Below the pieces are notes generated by a model. The model was given only the letters and a program-made list of their open reading frames with translations, did not search any database and was not told the origin of the DNA. Source: DASYXZ01 sp035308965 (lineage in GTDB: Bacteria > Acidobacteriota > Terriglobia > UBA7540). Taken from it: a DNA stretch of 64,000 bases. The stretch spans positions 1 through 64,000 of the forward strand of contig DATGFN010000052.1 in the NCBI GenBank assembly GCA_035308965.1, read 5' to 3'. The translations under genes and the position numbers were made by a program. This document shows positions 1 to 7,864 of the stretch, piece after piece. Every line of letters starts with the position of its first letter. Positions within the stretch are counted from its first letter, which is position 1.

Positions 1-90
1 ACCCCTAACCCCTAACCCCTAACCCCTAACCCCTAACCCCTAACCCCTAACCCCTAACCCCTAACCCCTAACCCCTAACCCCTAACCCCT
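1..90. repeat. Telomere-like CCCCTAA heptamer tandem array
   Basis: About 12.8 uninterrupted copies of the 7-bp unit CCCCTAA run from the window edge to about position 90, then give way to unrelated pyrimidine-rich sequence. The array is open at the left, so its full length is unknown. It resembles eukaryotic telomere repeats but sits next to ordinary bacterial genes. It is most simply a bacterial microsatellite or a contig-end artefact. The stretch 91-319 holds no gene I can support. Confidence 0.95.
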
Positions 91-319
91 TCTTTCTCCC
101 CTCTACAGTCTACTGTCTACCGCCCGAAGTCAATCGGGAGAAACCCCTGTGTTGCCTTAAGAGTGAGTCAGGCGTATATCCCAGGCGAATGGCGGCAGCG
201 GCGGACTCGCCTTTCCAGTTTCGAGTATCCATTCTCGCTATCCACATTTACCATTTGCAATTTGTCATGGCCATTTGCAATTTCCAATTTCCTTTTCCCC
301 CTCCTGGCTGCTGTCTCGG

Positions 320-1009
320 TTAGTCGAGAATCGTCTTTTCTTCTTTGGATCGAAACCAACCGATACAAGTCTCAATGCTGTCAGTCCAAACATCATTCGA
401 AGATCTTGATACCGGCTGGAACTTCAACATCAAAGCTTTATTTTCGGGTCTGGGCAAAAGCCATTCCGCAACCGTGTACATAAAAGAACTCCAATCACGC
501 GTGGACGGATGCATAGAGACGGCCAGGACGTCAAACTCACCAAACTTATAGGGTCGGGTATCTTCCCCAGTTTTATGGTTTTTGCCTCCGCGTATTCGCT
601 GAGTCTCTACCATATACATGTCCGCTGGAAGCTGCTGATATACCTGGGTCGCCATCATCGGAACGTGGCCTCTGAGACACTGCGTTTTCACTCGCACTCG
701 GACTCCACCGACCGCGTCACGAAGTAGAAAGTCGAACGAGTGATATCCTGGCGGAGACTCGTCGCGCCAATTGGCCAGCGCCGAAACCACATAGACCTTA
801 AAAGCCGCCTCTGGGATCAACTTCAATATGCCGCGCAGAGTGAAATCGTCGACTTTGCTCACGGCATCCAAGATCGTTCCCGCCTCGGCGTCGAGCTTTG
901 TCTCCAGCGGGTGGACGGAAAATTCCCGGCGCATGGAGGTAAATATCTCTCGCCTTTGAACCTCACTAGATGCGGCAAGCAGCCTTTTGGTCTCATCAAC
1001 TCTGTTCAT
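320..1009 (-). CDS. Uncharacterised protein, possible PD-(D/E)XK-type nuclease
   Basis: 229 aa from the ATG at 1009, which has a good Shine-Dalgarno (AAAGGAG) 6-7 nt upstream. The frame stays open further upstream, but that extension lies inside the preceding gene. The start overlaps the end of the upstream PLD-family gene by 14 nt, so the two are probably translationally coupled. I do not recognise the family with certainty. Residues 90-165 carry an Asp (D93), a V-R-V-K-T-Q strand (K108), then T-R-P-Y-K-F-G-E-F-D-V-L-A-V. This arrangement resembles PD-(D/E)XK endonucleases whose strand reads (E/Q/V)xK followed by a hydrophobic fDvlA strand. No signal peptide or membrane segment is visible. 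Nuclease function is an inference from this pattern and from the nuclease-like partner. Confidence 0.6.
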   Translation of the reverse strand: MNRVDETKRLLAASSEVQRREIFTSMRREFSVHPLETKLDAEAGTILDAVSKVDDFTLRGILKLIPEAAFKVYVVSALANWRDESPPGYHSFDFLLRDAVGGVRVRVKTQCLRGHVPMMATQVYQQLPADMYMVETQRIRGGKNHKTGEDTRPYKFGEFDVLAVSMHPSTRDWSSFMYTVAEWLLPRPENKALMLKFQPVSRSSNDVWTDSIETCIGWFRSKEEKTILD

Positions 1010-1952
1010 CGCTAGCTCCTTTCGCTTCCCGCCCGGCTTCCTCGATATGCCAGCGCGCGCCGTCGAACTGGACGTGACCCCGTCGTTTGAGATGCTGCTG
1101 GGCACTTCGGACGTGATGTTTCCACCGTTTGCCGAAGTGAACGCCATCAATAACCCGATCAATGGAATCGTCACAGAGGTCGGGTTGGAGCCGCTGAATC
1201 AGAGGATGCATTTCCACCGTGCTGAGTGGGCGTCGGGTAAGCAAGTACAGAATAGTTTCGCACAGGATTCCTTGGGTCGTTTTTCCCTTAGCTTGCTGCT
1301 CCAGAAGGCGGCCTTGCGTAACCCCTAACTTCTTCTTGAACGCTTTTCTAGCGTGACTACTGATGGTCCTTTGAGCTTCGTCGAACAAGGTCTTGAGTTC
1401 AGCGGCTTCGGTGACAAGTTCGCCGAGGTCTTCAAGTGAAACCTTCGCGCCTAGCAGGCTGAAATTCTCAAAATCGCGGCGAATCTCATCGACGGCCGCT
1501 TCCCCCAAAAAGACCGCGCCATACTCCAGGTTCCCTCTCATGCCCCCGTCGGTCAAATTTCCGGATGTGATGATCGCCATTCGCCGGTCCGCAACGTAGA
1601 CCTTCGCGTGGAGGCTCGGCAGATGGATCAAATTGAATCTGGGTAGTGACTTCCCCAGTTCAGCCAGCGCATCCAGGTCCAGTGAGCCGTTCAAGGCGCA
1701 TTCGGGTCGGAGGTTGCTCAAAAGTGTCACACGGACGTCAGATTGAACGCGTCGTCGCGTCAATTCTGAAGTAATCACTCTGGTTACTGAACTCTTTACG
1801 AAGGGTGCCGCTAGGAGGAGGTCTTCGGACGCCCAGGACAACAACTGATGGAAGCTGTCCGTCCATGGACTCCGTAGTACATTCGCGTTATGGATAGCCT
1901 CCACCAAAACTGGAACTCCTACCAACCCGGTTCCCGGCGGTTGCTCACGCAC
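996..1952 (-). CDS. Phospholipase D-like (single HKD motif) protein
   Basis: 318 aa from a GTG at 1952; an in-frame stop lies just upstream, so this is the longest possible frame. The ribosome site here is weak, and an internal TTG/GTG about 15 codons in is preceded by AGGAG, so the true start may be slightly downstream. The diagnostic feature is one HxK(x)4D(x)6SGN motif (H115, K117, D122, S130, N132). Proteins with a single HKD motif normally dimerise to build the active site and include nucleases such as Nuc and BfiI. The C-terminal third (about 200-318) is a basic, helical, winged-helix-like region ending in a short hydrophilic tail. It is the first gene of a two-gene unit with the downstream possible nuclease. 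Restriction or defence is plausible from the domain type but unproven. Confidence 0.75.
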   Translation of the reverse strand: MREQPPGTGLVGVPVLVEAIHNANVLRSPWTDSFHQLLSWASEDLLLAAPFVKSSVTRVITSELTRRRVQSDVRVTLLSNLRPECALNGSLDLDALAELGKSLPRFNLIHLPSLHAKVYVADRRMAIITSGNLTDGGMRGNLEYGAVFLGEAAVDEIRRDFENFSLLGAKVSLEDLGELVTEAAELKTLFDEAQRTISSHARKAFKKKLGVTQGRLLEQQAKGKTTQGILCETILYLLTRRPLSTVEMHPLIQRLQPDLCDDSIDRVIDGVHFGKRWKHHVRSAQQHLKRRGHVQFDGARWHIEEAGREAKGASDEQS

Positions 1953-2048
1953 GACGGCAGCTTCATTCTAAACACTGGGGGAAGTTATAACAAGGGCGAG
2001 CCGCTGCGCCGCGCACTTTATTCATCATTTTCATTTCGAGCGACCCAA

Positions 2049-2337
2049 GATTGTCCTGTTGAGCTTTCGATTTCACAGGCACACGAGTTTCCTCGCGCTG
2101 GACCCCGATTCTGACCGCGAAGAGATTTATTCCGACCGAGAATAAGGCGGGGTTCGTCATTTACAACACATACGAGGACCGGATGCCCGAAAGTTCCTCA
2201 TATCTGTGCCGGCGGTCGTCACTCCTCGCGCAGCAGAGCAGGTAGCGAAGAGTTTCGATCCTCAGAAACTCTGGGGCTTGTTGCATGATATTAAATAATC
2301 TTATTTGGGGCATTATCCCTAATTAAATCACTCTAGC
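2049..2337 (-). repeat. Direct repeat R1, derived from a permease 3' end
   Basis: A ~289-bp block nearly identical to 2583-2872. On the minus strand it contains CTGCTGCGCGAGGAGTGA, which reads L-L-R-E-E-stop, the exact C terminus of the FtsX/ADOP permeases in this window. The bases after that stop match those after the permease fragment at 3711-3831. The block looks like a relic of the 3' end and downstream flank of a lost permease gene. The wider interval 1953-3093 holds no convincing gene. Confidence 0.85.
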
Positions 2338-2350
2338 GGGTAGCGTGTAG

Positions 2351-2440
2351 CCTCGGTCAGCGGTTTCTTGACCGAGGGCTGTTTCCTCGTGACCACGGAC
2401 CCACAGTAAATCCGTCGGCTGACGGACGGATTGACAGTGG
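2351..2440. repeat. Two inverted repeats between R1 and R2
   Basis: First hairpin: CCTCGGTCA at 2351-2359 pairs perfectly with TGACCGAGG at 2369-2377 (9-bp stem, 9-nt loop). Second: an imperfect 40-bp palindrome at 2401-2440 with outer CCAC/GTGG and inner AATCCGTC/GACGGATT arms. Its core resembles the AATCCGTCAGCTGACGGATT palindrome in the tRNA-Asn array near 39.6 kb. Neither hairpin is followed by a T-run, so they are not typical terminators. Confidence 0.8.
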
Positions 2441-2582
2441 CTACCATTTCTGCCCGCGTGAATCGCGCATCTCTGAGCAAGTGTGGTCTCGCCGCGGCGA
2501 GTCCGCGGCTCTTCGGTACAAACCACCAGACTCTCACCGCTGCGCGAGCGCGCAACAATGCCGCCCCAGAAGAAATCGAACT

Positions 2583-2872
2583 GATTGTCCTGTTGAGCTT
2601 TCGATTTCACAGACACCCGAGTTTCCTCGCGCTGGACCCCGATTCTGACCGCGAAGAGATTTATTCCGACCGAGAATAAGGCGGGGTTCGTGATTTACAA
2701 CACAGACGAGGACCAGAGGCCCGAATGATACTCTTATCTCTGCCGGCGGCGGTTCACTCCTCGCGCAGCAGAGCAGGTAGCGAAGAGTTTCGATCCTCAG
2801 AAACTCTGGGGCTTGTTGCATGATATTAAATAATCTTATTTGGGGCATTATCCCTAATTAAATCACTCTAGC
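2583..2872 (-). repeat. Direct repeat R2, second copy of R1
   Basis: Near-identical second copy of 2049-2337 in the same orientation, 534 bp downstream, with only scattered substitutions and a one-base length difference. It carries the same minus-strand LLREE-stop sequence and the same AT-rich outer segment (around 2818-2872). Confidence 0.9.
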
Positions 2873-3093
2873 CGGTAAGGATGGACACGTGCAAGGACGA
2901 ACTGGAATAACCGCGGAGTTTCAAAAACCGAAACTCCTCGCTACCAGACTGGCGCATATCTGGTATCGCGCCCTCCGGTTCTGTGGTCCGCGCTTTCAGG
3001 TTCAAATCCTCGCGTTCCTATCGCCGCGCCAGCCGCAATCAAGGCGAGGAAAGCGTAGGTTGCGCCGCCCACGAATAGGCGTATACTGACCCC

Positions 3094-3309
3094 ATGCCTA
3101 CCATAGACATCGCGAAACTGAGCGTTCCGGAGCGATTGGACCTTCTGGAGGAACTCTGGGATAGCCTCTCCGCAAAGCCGGAAGCGGTCCCGTTGACGAA
3201 CGCACAACGAGAAGAGTTAGACCGCAGGCTTGATGATCTGGACCGGGAAGGCCCGACCGGCATCCCGTGGGAAGAGGTTGTCCGCCGGATCCGGGGTGGC
3301 ACTCCCTGA
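3094..3309 (+). CDS. Addiction-module antitoxin (TIGR02574-type)
   Basis: 71 aa, rich in charged helices: I-A-K-L-S-V-P-E-R-L near the N terminus, then L-L-E-E-L-W-D-S-L, then a tail with L-D-D-L-D-R-E-G-P-T-G-I-P-W-E-E-V. This layout is typical of the short putative addiction-module component family that precedes RelE/ParE toxins. It would bind and neutralise the toxin encoded directly downstream and probably repress the operon. Its TGA shares its last base with the toxin start codon (TGATG), giving translational coupling. The pair sits in a repeat-rich decayed region, which fits acquisition by transfer. Confidence 0.85.
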   Translation: MPTIDIAKLSVPERLDLLEELWDSLSAKPEAVPLTNAQREELDRRLDDLDREGPTGIPWEEVVRRIRGGTP

Positions 3310-3599
3310 TGTCAATTCTGATCCGCCCTGCGGACGCTGCCGATATCGCCGAAGCATTTCGGTGGTACGAGCGGCAAAGACTCGGTCTCGGGGATGAGTT
3401 TCTTGCGGTCGTTCAGTTCGCGCTGGAAAATATCGAGGCGAATCCCACCCTCTATTCAGTGGTGCATCGAGAAACCAGACGCTTGCTTCTACGTCGGTTT
3501 CCATATGGAATTTTCTATCGAGTTTACGGCGAATGTATTGTCGTCGTCGCTCGCATGCACGGGCGGCGCAATTCAAAGCGATGGAAGTCACTGAGGTAA
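3309..3599 (+). CDS. RelE/ParE-family toxin
   Basis: 96 aa from the ATG at 3309; the open frame extends upstream but inside the antitoxin gene, and the TGATG junction fixes the start. The protein has the small RelE/ParE layout: an N-terminal helical segment (A-D-I-A-E-A-F-R-W-Y-E-R-Q), a middle helix (F-A-L-E-N-I-E-A-N-P) and C-terminal strands R-R-F-P-Y-G-I-F-Y-R-V and I-V-V-V-A-R-M-H-G-R-R. It would act on ribosome-bound mRNA (RelE-like) or on gyrase (ParE-like). The sequence does not decide which, although the F-R-W-Y and R-R-F-P-Y elements are commoner in ParE-like members. Paired with the antitoxin upstream. Confidence 0.85.
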   Translation: MSILIRPADAADIAEAFRWYERQRLGLGDEFLAVVQFALENIEANPTLYSVVHRETRRLLLRRFPYGIFYRVYGECIVVVARMHGRRNSKRWKSLR

Positions 3600-3641
3600 T
3601 TGCTATCATAGCATTTGTGGCGCGGTGCTACGGTCTTGGCG

Positions 3642-3831
3642 GGGTTCGTCATTTACAACACATCCGAGGACCGGAGGCGCGAATAATCCTCTTATCTGTG
3701 CCAGCGGCGTTTACTCCTCGCGCAGCAGGGTCGTGGGATCAATCGATAGCGCGCGCTGCGCCGGAATCCACGTGGCGAGCAGCCCCACCAATGCCATGGC
3801 TAAAACAGCAGCGGCCAATACCACGGGGTCG
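3642..3831 (-). pseudogene. C-terminal remnant of an ADOP/FtsX permease
   Basis: On the minus strand 3711-3831 encodes about 40 residues ending V-L-A-A-A-V-L-A-M-A-L-V-G-L-L-A-T-W-I-P then A-L-S-I-D-P-T-T-L-L-R-E-E-stop. This matches the last segment of the intact permease at 10953-13610 almost residue for residue. The rest of the gene is missing; sequence before 3831 belongs to the end of the hybrid kinase region. The ~70 bp after its stop (3642-3710) match the same part of R1 and R2. The fragment shows that R1 and R2 descend from the same permease 3' flank. Confidence 0.85.
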
Positions 3832-3883
3832 CCCAGAGTTGTTACTTTCTTAACTTTTAAAGTTGCCTTCTGTTTTCTGCTCG

Positions 3884-6202
3884 CTACGCCGCCAGAACCT
3901 CGCGCACTTTGCGCGTTAGCGCGTCGGGCGAAAACGGCTTCTGGAGGAAAGGCGTGCCCGGATCCAGGACTCCGTCGTGGACGATGGCGTTGTCCGTGTA
4001 GCCTGACATATAAAGCACTTTCGTATCCGGACGCACTTTGGCGAGTTGTTTGGCCAGTTCCCACCCGTTCATTTGCGGCATCACCACATCGGTCAGCATC
4101 AGATCGATGTTCCCGTTTTGACCCTCGCAAATCGTCAACGCATCAACACCACGACTGGCTTCGAGCACCGTGTATCCGCTTGCTCCCAGCACTGCCCGGA
4201 CGAGCGTCCGAACCGATTCTTCGTCCTCCACCACCAAAATCGTCTCCGATCCCTTCTCAGGCGCCAACCGGGCTATAACGGGCTCGACCGTCGCAGCGAC
4301 CTCCTTGACCCGGGGCAAATAGATTTTGAATGTCGTGCCTTGTCCTATCTCGCTATGTACCCAAATGAAGCCCCCACTCTGCTTGACGATGCCATAGACC
4401 GTGGCCAGCCCCAGCCCCGTCCCTTTGCCCTTTTCCTTGGTGGTAAAAAAAGGTTCGAAGATTTGCGCCTGGGTTTCCTGATCCATGCCGGAACCGGTGT
4501 CGGATACCGCCAGCGTGACATAAGACCCCGGCGCCATCTGATTTTGCCGCTCAGCGTAGCTTTCGTCCAAATCGACGTTGGATGTCTCAATAGTCAATTG
4601 GCCACCTTCGGGCATGGCGTCGCGCGCGTTCACCACCAGGTTCATGATCACTTGTTCGATCTGTCCAGCGTCGGCTTTCACCCGTCCCAACTCCGCGCCG
4701 TGTGACGACACCAACTCGATGTCCTCGCCAATCAGCCGTCGAAGCATTTTATTGATGTCGGCGACCACGTGATTGAGATCCAAAACCTGTGGGGACAATA
4801 CTTGCCGGCGGCCGAATGCCAAAAGTTGGCGCGTGAGAGCCGCCGCTCTCTCCCCGGCCTTTTTGATCTGTTCCAGCGATCCTCGGGCCGCATCTCCGGG
4901 GCTGGCGCTGTCGAGCAGCATTTCGCTATATCCGTTTATGATAGTCAGCAGGTTATTGAAGTCGTGCGCCACGCCGCCCGCCAGCCGCCCCACTGCCTCC
5001 ATTTTTTGCGCCTGGCGAAGCTGTAGTTCCAGTTGCCGGCGCTCTGTGATGTTGCGTTGGATGGCTAGAAACCCCTTGATGTTACCTTGTTCATCGAGAA
5101 TGGGGTTGGCGGAGGCTTCAATGTCCACCAGACACCCTTCCTTGGTTTTGTTGGTGAAGCCGGCTTTTGCCACCCGCTTGTCGAGGATAGTTTTCCAAAA
5201 GGCCGTGTAATCCTCCGCGACACCACTCTCACTCTTCAAGATGCGCGGGGTGGCCTTGCCTACAATTTCCTCCGCGGTGTAGCCGTAGAGCCGGGTGAAC
5301 TCAGGGTTGACAAAAATAAAAACCCCCGCGCGGTCAGTCATGAAGACCACCTCGCCGGAGGTTTCGACCGCTTTCCTCAGCTTGGCCAACTCTTCCTCGG
5401 CGCGCTTGCGCTCGGTGACGTCATTCGCCAGGACCAGTTCAGTTCGCTTGCCGGAGAAGAGGACGGGATGAGAGATCAATTCCACGTCGATGATGCTTCC
5501 GTCCTTCTTTCGATGCTTCCTGATTTCCTTTCGGTCACCGACCCCTTCCGATTGAGCTATGCGCTCAAGCACGGCGGGCACCTCGTCGGGCGGACTAATT
5601 TCTTTGATGGTCATCGCCAGGAACTCTTCCCGCGAGTAACCGTAGTGCGCCGCCGCGGTTTCATTCACCGCCACAAACTCGAAAGTCTCCAGGTCGTACA
5701 CCCACATCGGATGCGGATTTCCGTCGAATAGCAAACGGTATTCCGCCTCCGTCCTCCGGTGGGCCTCGATGGCCTGCCTTTTTTCGTCCCGAGTGGCTCT
5801 TTCTTGGAGGGCTCGACGGATGCTGGAGGGCAGGCGGGCCGGGCGATCTTTCAAGACAAAGTCGGTTGCTCCTCTCTTGATGCACTCAACAGCCGCCTCC
5901 TCACCCAGGGTGCCGGTTACCAGAATAAACGGTATGTCGGGCGCGTCCTTCTGGGCGACTTGCAGGGCTTCCATTCCTGACCAGTCGGGCAGCCGGTAAT
6001 CGGATAAAATTATGTCGTAGGTATCGGAGCGGAGCTTCTCGAGAAAACCGGCGCCGGTGGCAACCAAGTCAGCGGTGATCTTGAAACCGGCCCGCTTCAG
6101 ATTGAGCAGACACAGTTCTGCGTCGGATGGCGAGTCTTCGATATACAGCACACGCAGCGGCGTCGCATCGCCGGCAATTTCCTTCGCCTGAAGCCTGCTC
6201 AT
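3884..6202 (-). CDS. Hybrid sensor histidine kinase (REC-PAS-PAS-HisKA-HATPase-REC)
   Basis: 772 aa from the ATG at 6202, which has AAGGAG about 10 nt upstream; an ATG two codons earlier (6208) is equally possible. Domain order: receiver (about 15-130, phosphoacceptor D68 in S-D-Y-R-L-P), PAS (150-270), PAS (280-390), HisKA with H413 in V-A-H-D-F-N-N-L-L, HATPase with D-T-G-S-G-M and G-T-G-L-G-L-A boxes, and a C-terminal receiver (655-772, D705 in L-T-D-V-V-M-P, K755 in Q-K-P). No membrane segment is visible, so it is cytosolic and probably integrates another phosphorelay through its first receiver. All catalytic residues are present. It heads a signalling block with two stand-alone receivers and a second kinase transcribed in the same direction. 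Confidence 0.93.
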   Translation of the reverse strand: MSRLQAKEIAGDATPLRVLYIEDSPSDAELCLLNLKRAGFKITADLVATGAGFLEKLRSDTYDIILSDYRLPDWSGMEALQVAQKDAPDIPFILVTGTLGEEAAVECIKRGATDFVLKDRPARLPSSIRRALQERATRDEKRQAIEAHRRTEAEYRLLFDGNPHPMWVYDLETFEFVAVNETAAAHYGYSREEFLAMTIKEISPPDEVPAVLERIAQSEGVGDRKEIRKHRKKDGSIIDVELISHPVLFSGKRTELVLANDVTERKRAEEELAKLRKAVETSGEVVFMTDRAGVFIFVNPEFTRLYGYTAEEIVGKATPRILKSESGVAEDYTAFWKTILDKRVAKAGFTNKTKEGCLVDIEASANPILDEQGNIKGFLAIQRNITERRQLELQLRQAQKMEAVGRLAGGVAHDFNNLLTIINGYSEMLLDSASPGDAARGSLEQIKKAGERAAALTRQLLAFGRRQVLSPQVLDLNHVVADINKMLRRLIGEDIELVSSHGAELGRVKADAGQIEQVIMNLVVNARDAMPEGGQLTIETSNVDLDESYAERQNQMAPGSYVTLAVSDTGSGMDQETQAQIFEPFFTTKEKGKGTGLGLATVYGIVKQSGGFIWVHSEIGQGTTFKIYLPRVKEVAATVEPVIARLAPEKGSETILVVEDEESVRTLVRAVLGASGYTVLEASRGVDALTICEGQNGNIDLMLTDVVMPQMNGWELAKQLAKVRPDTKVLYMSGYTDNAIVHDGVLDPGTPFLQKPFSPDALTRKVREVLAA

Positions 6203-6296
6203 AATCATTAAACTCCTTTTCCCACCATACATTTATTCTGCTTAAGCAACCTGGTGCAAAAACCAATAGTGGCGATCCCTCATAGGGAGGGCGGCT

Positions 6297-6425
6297 TTTC
6301 GCGAAACTCCCGCGGGCCCCCAACCCATCAGCGCTGACCTCGAAGCCGGCCCGCTTCAAATCCAGTAGGCATAGTTACGCATCGGGCGGTGAGTCTTCGA
6401 CATACAGCGCCCGAAGTTTTTTCAT
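6297..6425 (-). pseudogene. Decayed N-terminal receiver fragment
   Basis: From an ATG at 6425 the minus strand reads M-K-K-L-R-A-L-Y-V-E-D-S-P-P-D-A-stop-L-C-L-L-D-L-K-R-A-G-F-E-V-S-A-D. It aligns with residues 15-45 of the hybrid kinase whose start lies about 95 bp downstream (V-L-Y-I-E-D-S-P-S-D-A-E-L-C-L-L-N-L-K-R-A-G-F). The Glu codon is now TAA and the reading frame does not continue as a receiver. It is probably the relic of a tandem duplication of the kinase 5' end. Confidence 0.85.
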
Positions 6426-6474
6426 TTCCACACCGGGTCGACTCGCCCCCGTCTCGCTTATAATCTTGAACCCG

Positions 6475-6963
6475 TCATTTCACCGCCACCGGCTGTGCCG
6501 AGGGCGCGACAAGTCCGGGAGCGACCGGCGGCGGTTGGTTGGTGACCAACCAATACAGCCCCACGCGTTTCACCATTTCGCGAAACTGATCGAAGTCCAC
6601 CGGTTTCTGAATGTAGGCGTTTACCCCGAGCTGGTAGCCGCTCACCATGTCCCGGTCTTCGCGCGAGGTGGTCAGAATCACCACCGGAACCATCTTTGTG
6701 CGGGGATCGTTCTTGAGCTCCCGTAAAACCTCAAGTCCATTCACTTTGGGAAGCTTGAGGTCCAATAGAACCAGGCGCGGCTGGCGGTCGAAGGTGCGGT
6801 GGGAGAATTTGCCGCGGCAAAACATGAAGTCCAGCGCTTCTTCCCCATCCCGCGCGATTTCGACGGCATTGGCCAGGTTCTCCCGGCGCAATGCGTGCAA
6901 CGCCAGCTCGGCATCGTCCGCATTGTCTTCAACAATCAGTATTTCAACATTCGCAGCAACCAT
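6475..6963 (-). CDS. Stand-alone response regulator (Rcp1-like receiver)
   Basis: 162 aa from the ATG at 6963, preceded by GAGGTGG; the TTG start further upstream has no such site. A single receiver domain: acidic pocket in I-V-E-D-N, phosphoacceptor D68 in L-L-D-L-K-L-P, switch T98/T99 and K120 in Q-K-P. The insertion C-R-G-K-F after the second helix and the long C-terminal helix are typical of Rcp1-like regulators partnered with phytochrome-type kinases. There is no output domain; the last 20 residues are Pro/Ala-rich. It is a close paralogue of the regulator at 7131-7616. Confidence 0.92.
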   Translation of the reverse strand: MVAANVEILIVEDNADDAELALHALRRENLANAVEIARDGEEALDFMFCRGKFSHRTFDRQPRLVLLDLKLPKVNGLEVLRELKNDPRTKMVPVVILTTSREDRDMVSGYQLGVNAYIQKPVDFDQFREMVKRVGLYWLVTNQPPPVAPGLVAPSAQPVAVK

Positions 6964-7041
6964 TGATCCACCTCTTGGAACCAAAGACTGGAGTCGATTC
7001 TTAGTCCTCGGTTGCCAGGTACAGCCCCGATCGGCGATACG

Positions 7042-7125
7042 CGGACGACCGTCGTCCGGTAGAGACGGCTTTACGCCGTCAGCCCTTCAGTTGCGATCCT
7101 TGAGACGTTGGCGGGGTAAACCCGC
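7042..7125. repeat. Three consecutive hairpins between response regulators
   Basis: Perfect inverted repeats: CGGACGAC/GTCGTCCG at 7042-7058 with a 1-nt loop, GACGGC/GCCGTC at 7064-7080 with loop TTTAC, and GCGGG/CCCGC at 7111-7125 with loop GTAAA. No T-runs follow. They look like short intergenic palindromic repeat units rather than terminators, though they could still stabilise mRNA ends. Confidence 0.75.
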
Positions 7126-7130
7126 TGTTA

Positions 7131-7616
7131 CTACACCGCGATGGGTTCCGCCGATGGCGCGATCAAATTGAGATTGGGCGGAGGCGGCTGGTTAGTGACC
7201 AACCAGAAAAGGCCCACTCGTTTTACCATTTCGCGAAACTGATCGAAATCCACCGGCTTCTGGATGTAGGCATTCACTCCCAGCCGATAGCCGCTAACCA
7301 CATCCCGGTCCTCCCGTGAGGTGGTGAGGATGACTACGGGAACCATTTTCGTCCGTGGATCGTTCTTGATTTCCTTCAGAACTTCCAGCCCCGTCACTTT
7401 GGGAAGTTTTAGGTCCAGCAGGACCAGGCGGGGCTGGCGATCGAAGCTGCGGTTGGAAAACTTTCCGCGGCAAAACATGAAGTCCAGCGCTTCTTCCCCA
7501 TCGCGCGCAATCTCGACCGCGTTGGCGAGATTCTCCCGGCGCAATGCATGCAGCGCCAGCTCGGCATCATCCAGGTTATCTTCCACAATGAGAATTTCCA
7601 CATCCGCAGGAACCAT
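7131..7616 (-). CDS. Stand-alone response regulator (Rcp1-like receiver), paralogue
   Basis: 161 aa from the ATG at 7616, preceded by AGGGGTGG. The frame is open for 88 more codons upstream, but that stretch is not receiver-like and the upstream regulator shows the same start context. The sequence is nearly identical to the regulator at 6475-6963 through residue 150, with the same D68, T98 and K120; the two differ mainly in the last ten residues and at a few surface positions. This indicates a recent tandem duplication. Probably phosphorylated by one of the flanking kinases. Confidence 0.92.
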   Translation of the reverse strand: MVPADVEILIVEDNLDDAELALHALRRENLANAVEIARDGEEALDFMFCRGKFSNRSFDRQPRLVLLDLKLPKVTGLEVLKEIKNDPRTKMVPVVILTTSREDRDVVSGYRLGVNAYIQKPVDFDQFREMVKRVGLFWLVTNQPPPPNLNLIAPSAEPIAV

Positions 7617-7864
7617 CCATCCACCCCTTGGAACAGAGGGCCTAGGTCGATTCGTAGCCCTCGGTTCTGATTGCTCGTTCGTCCGGTCTTGTAGATCCGA
7701 CCCTTGGGCCGGCCTCTTGGAATCTGCCGCGATGATCCGGCCAACCTGCGGTCTTCGCGGCGCGCTCCCTTTTGTGACTGGCCTACATCCTGCTTGGTTC
7801 ACCCAAAAGCCGGGGCAGGCTCGCGCACGGCCAGTTGCCGAGGAGATCACGACCCGAGAGTCCC

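Noticed and set aside
163..2160. Several plus-strand and minus-strand frames of 65-110 codons overlapping the PLD and nuclease-like genes
   Set aside because: They lie antisense to or inside better supported genes, lack ribosome sites and show no protein-like composition.
2323..2616. Minus-strand 97-codon frame between R1 and R2
   Set aside because: It is made of the palindrome and repeat sequence, with arginine-rich composition and no ribosome site.
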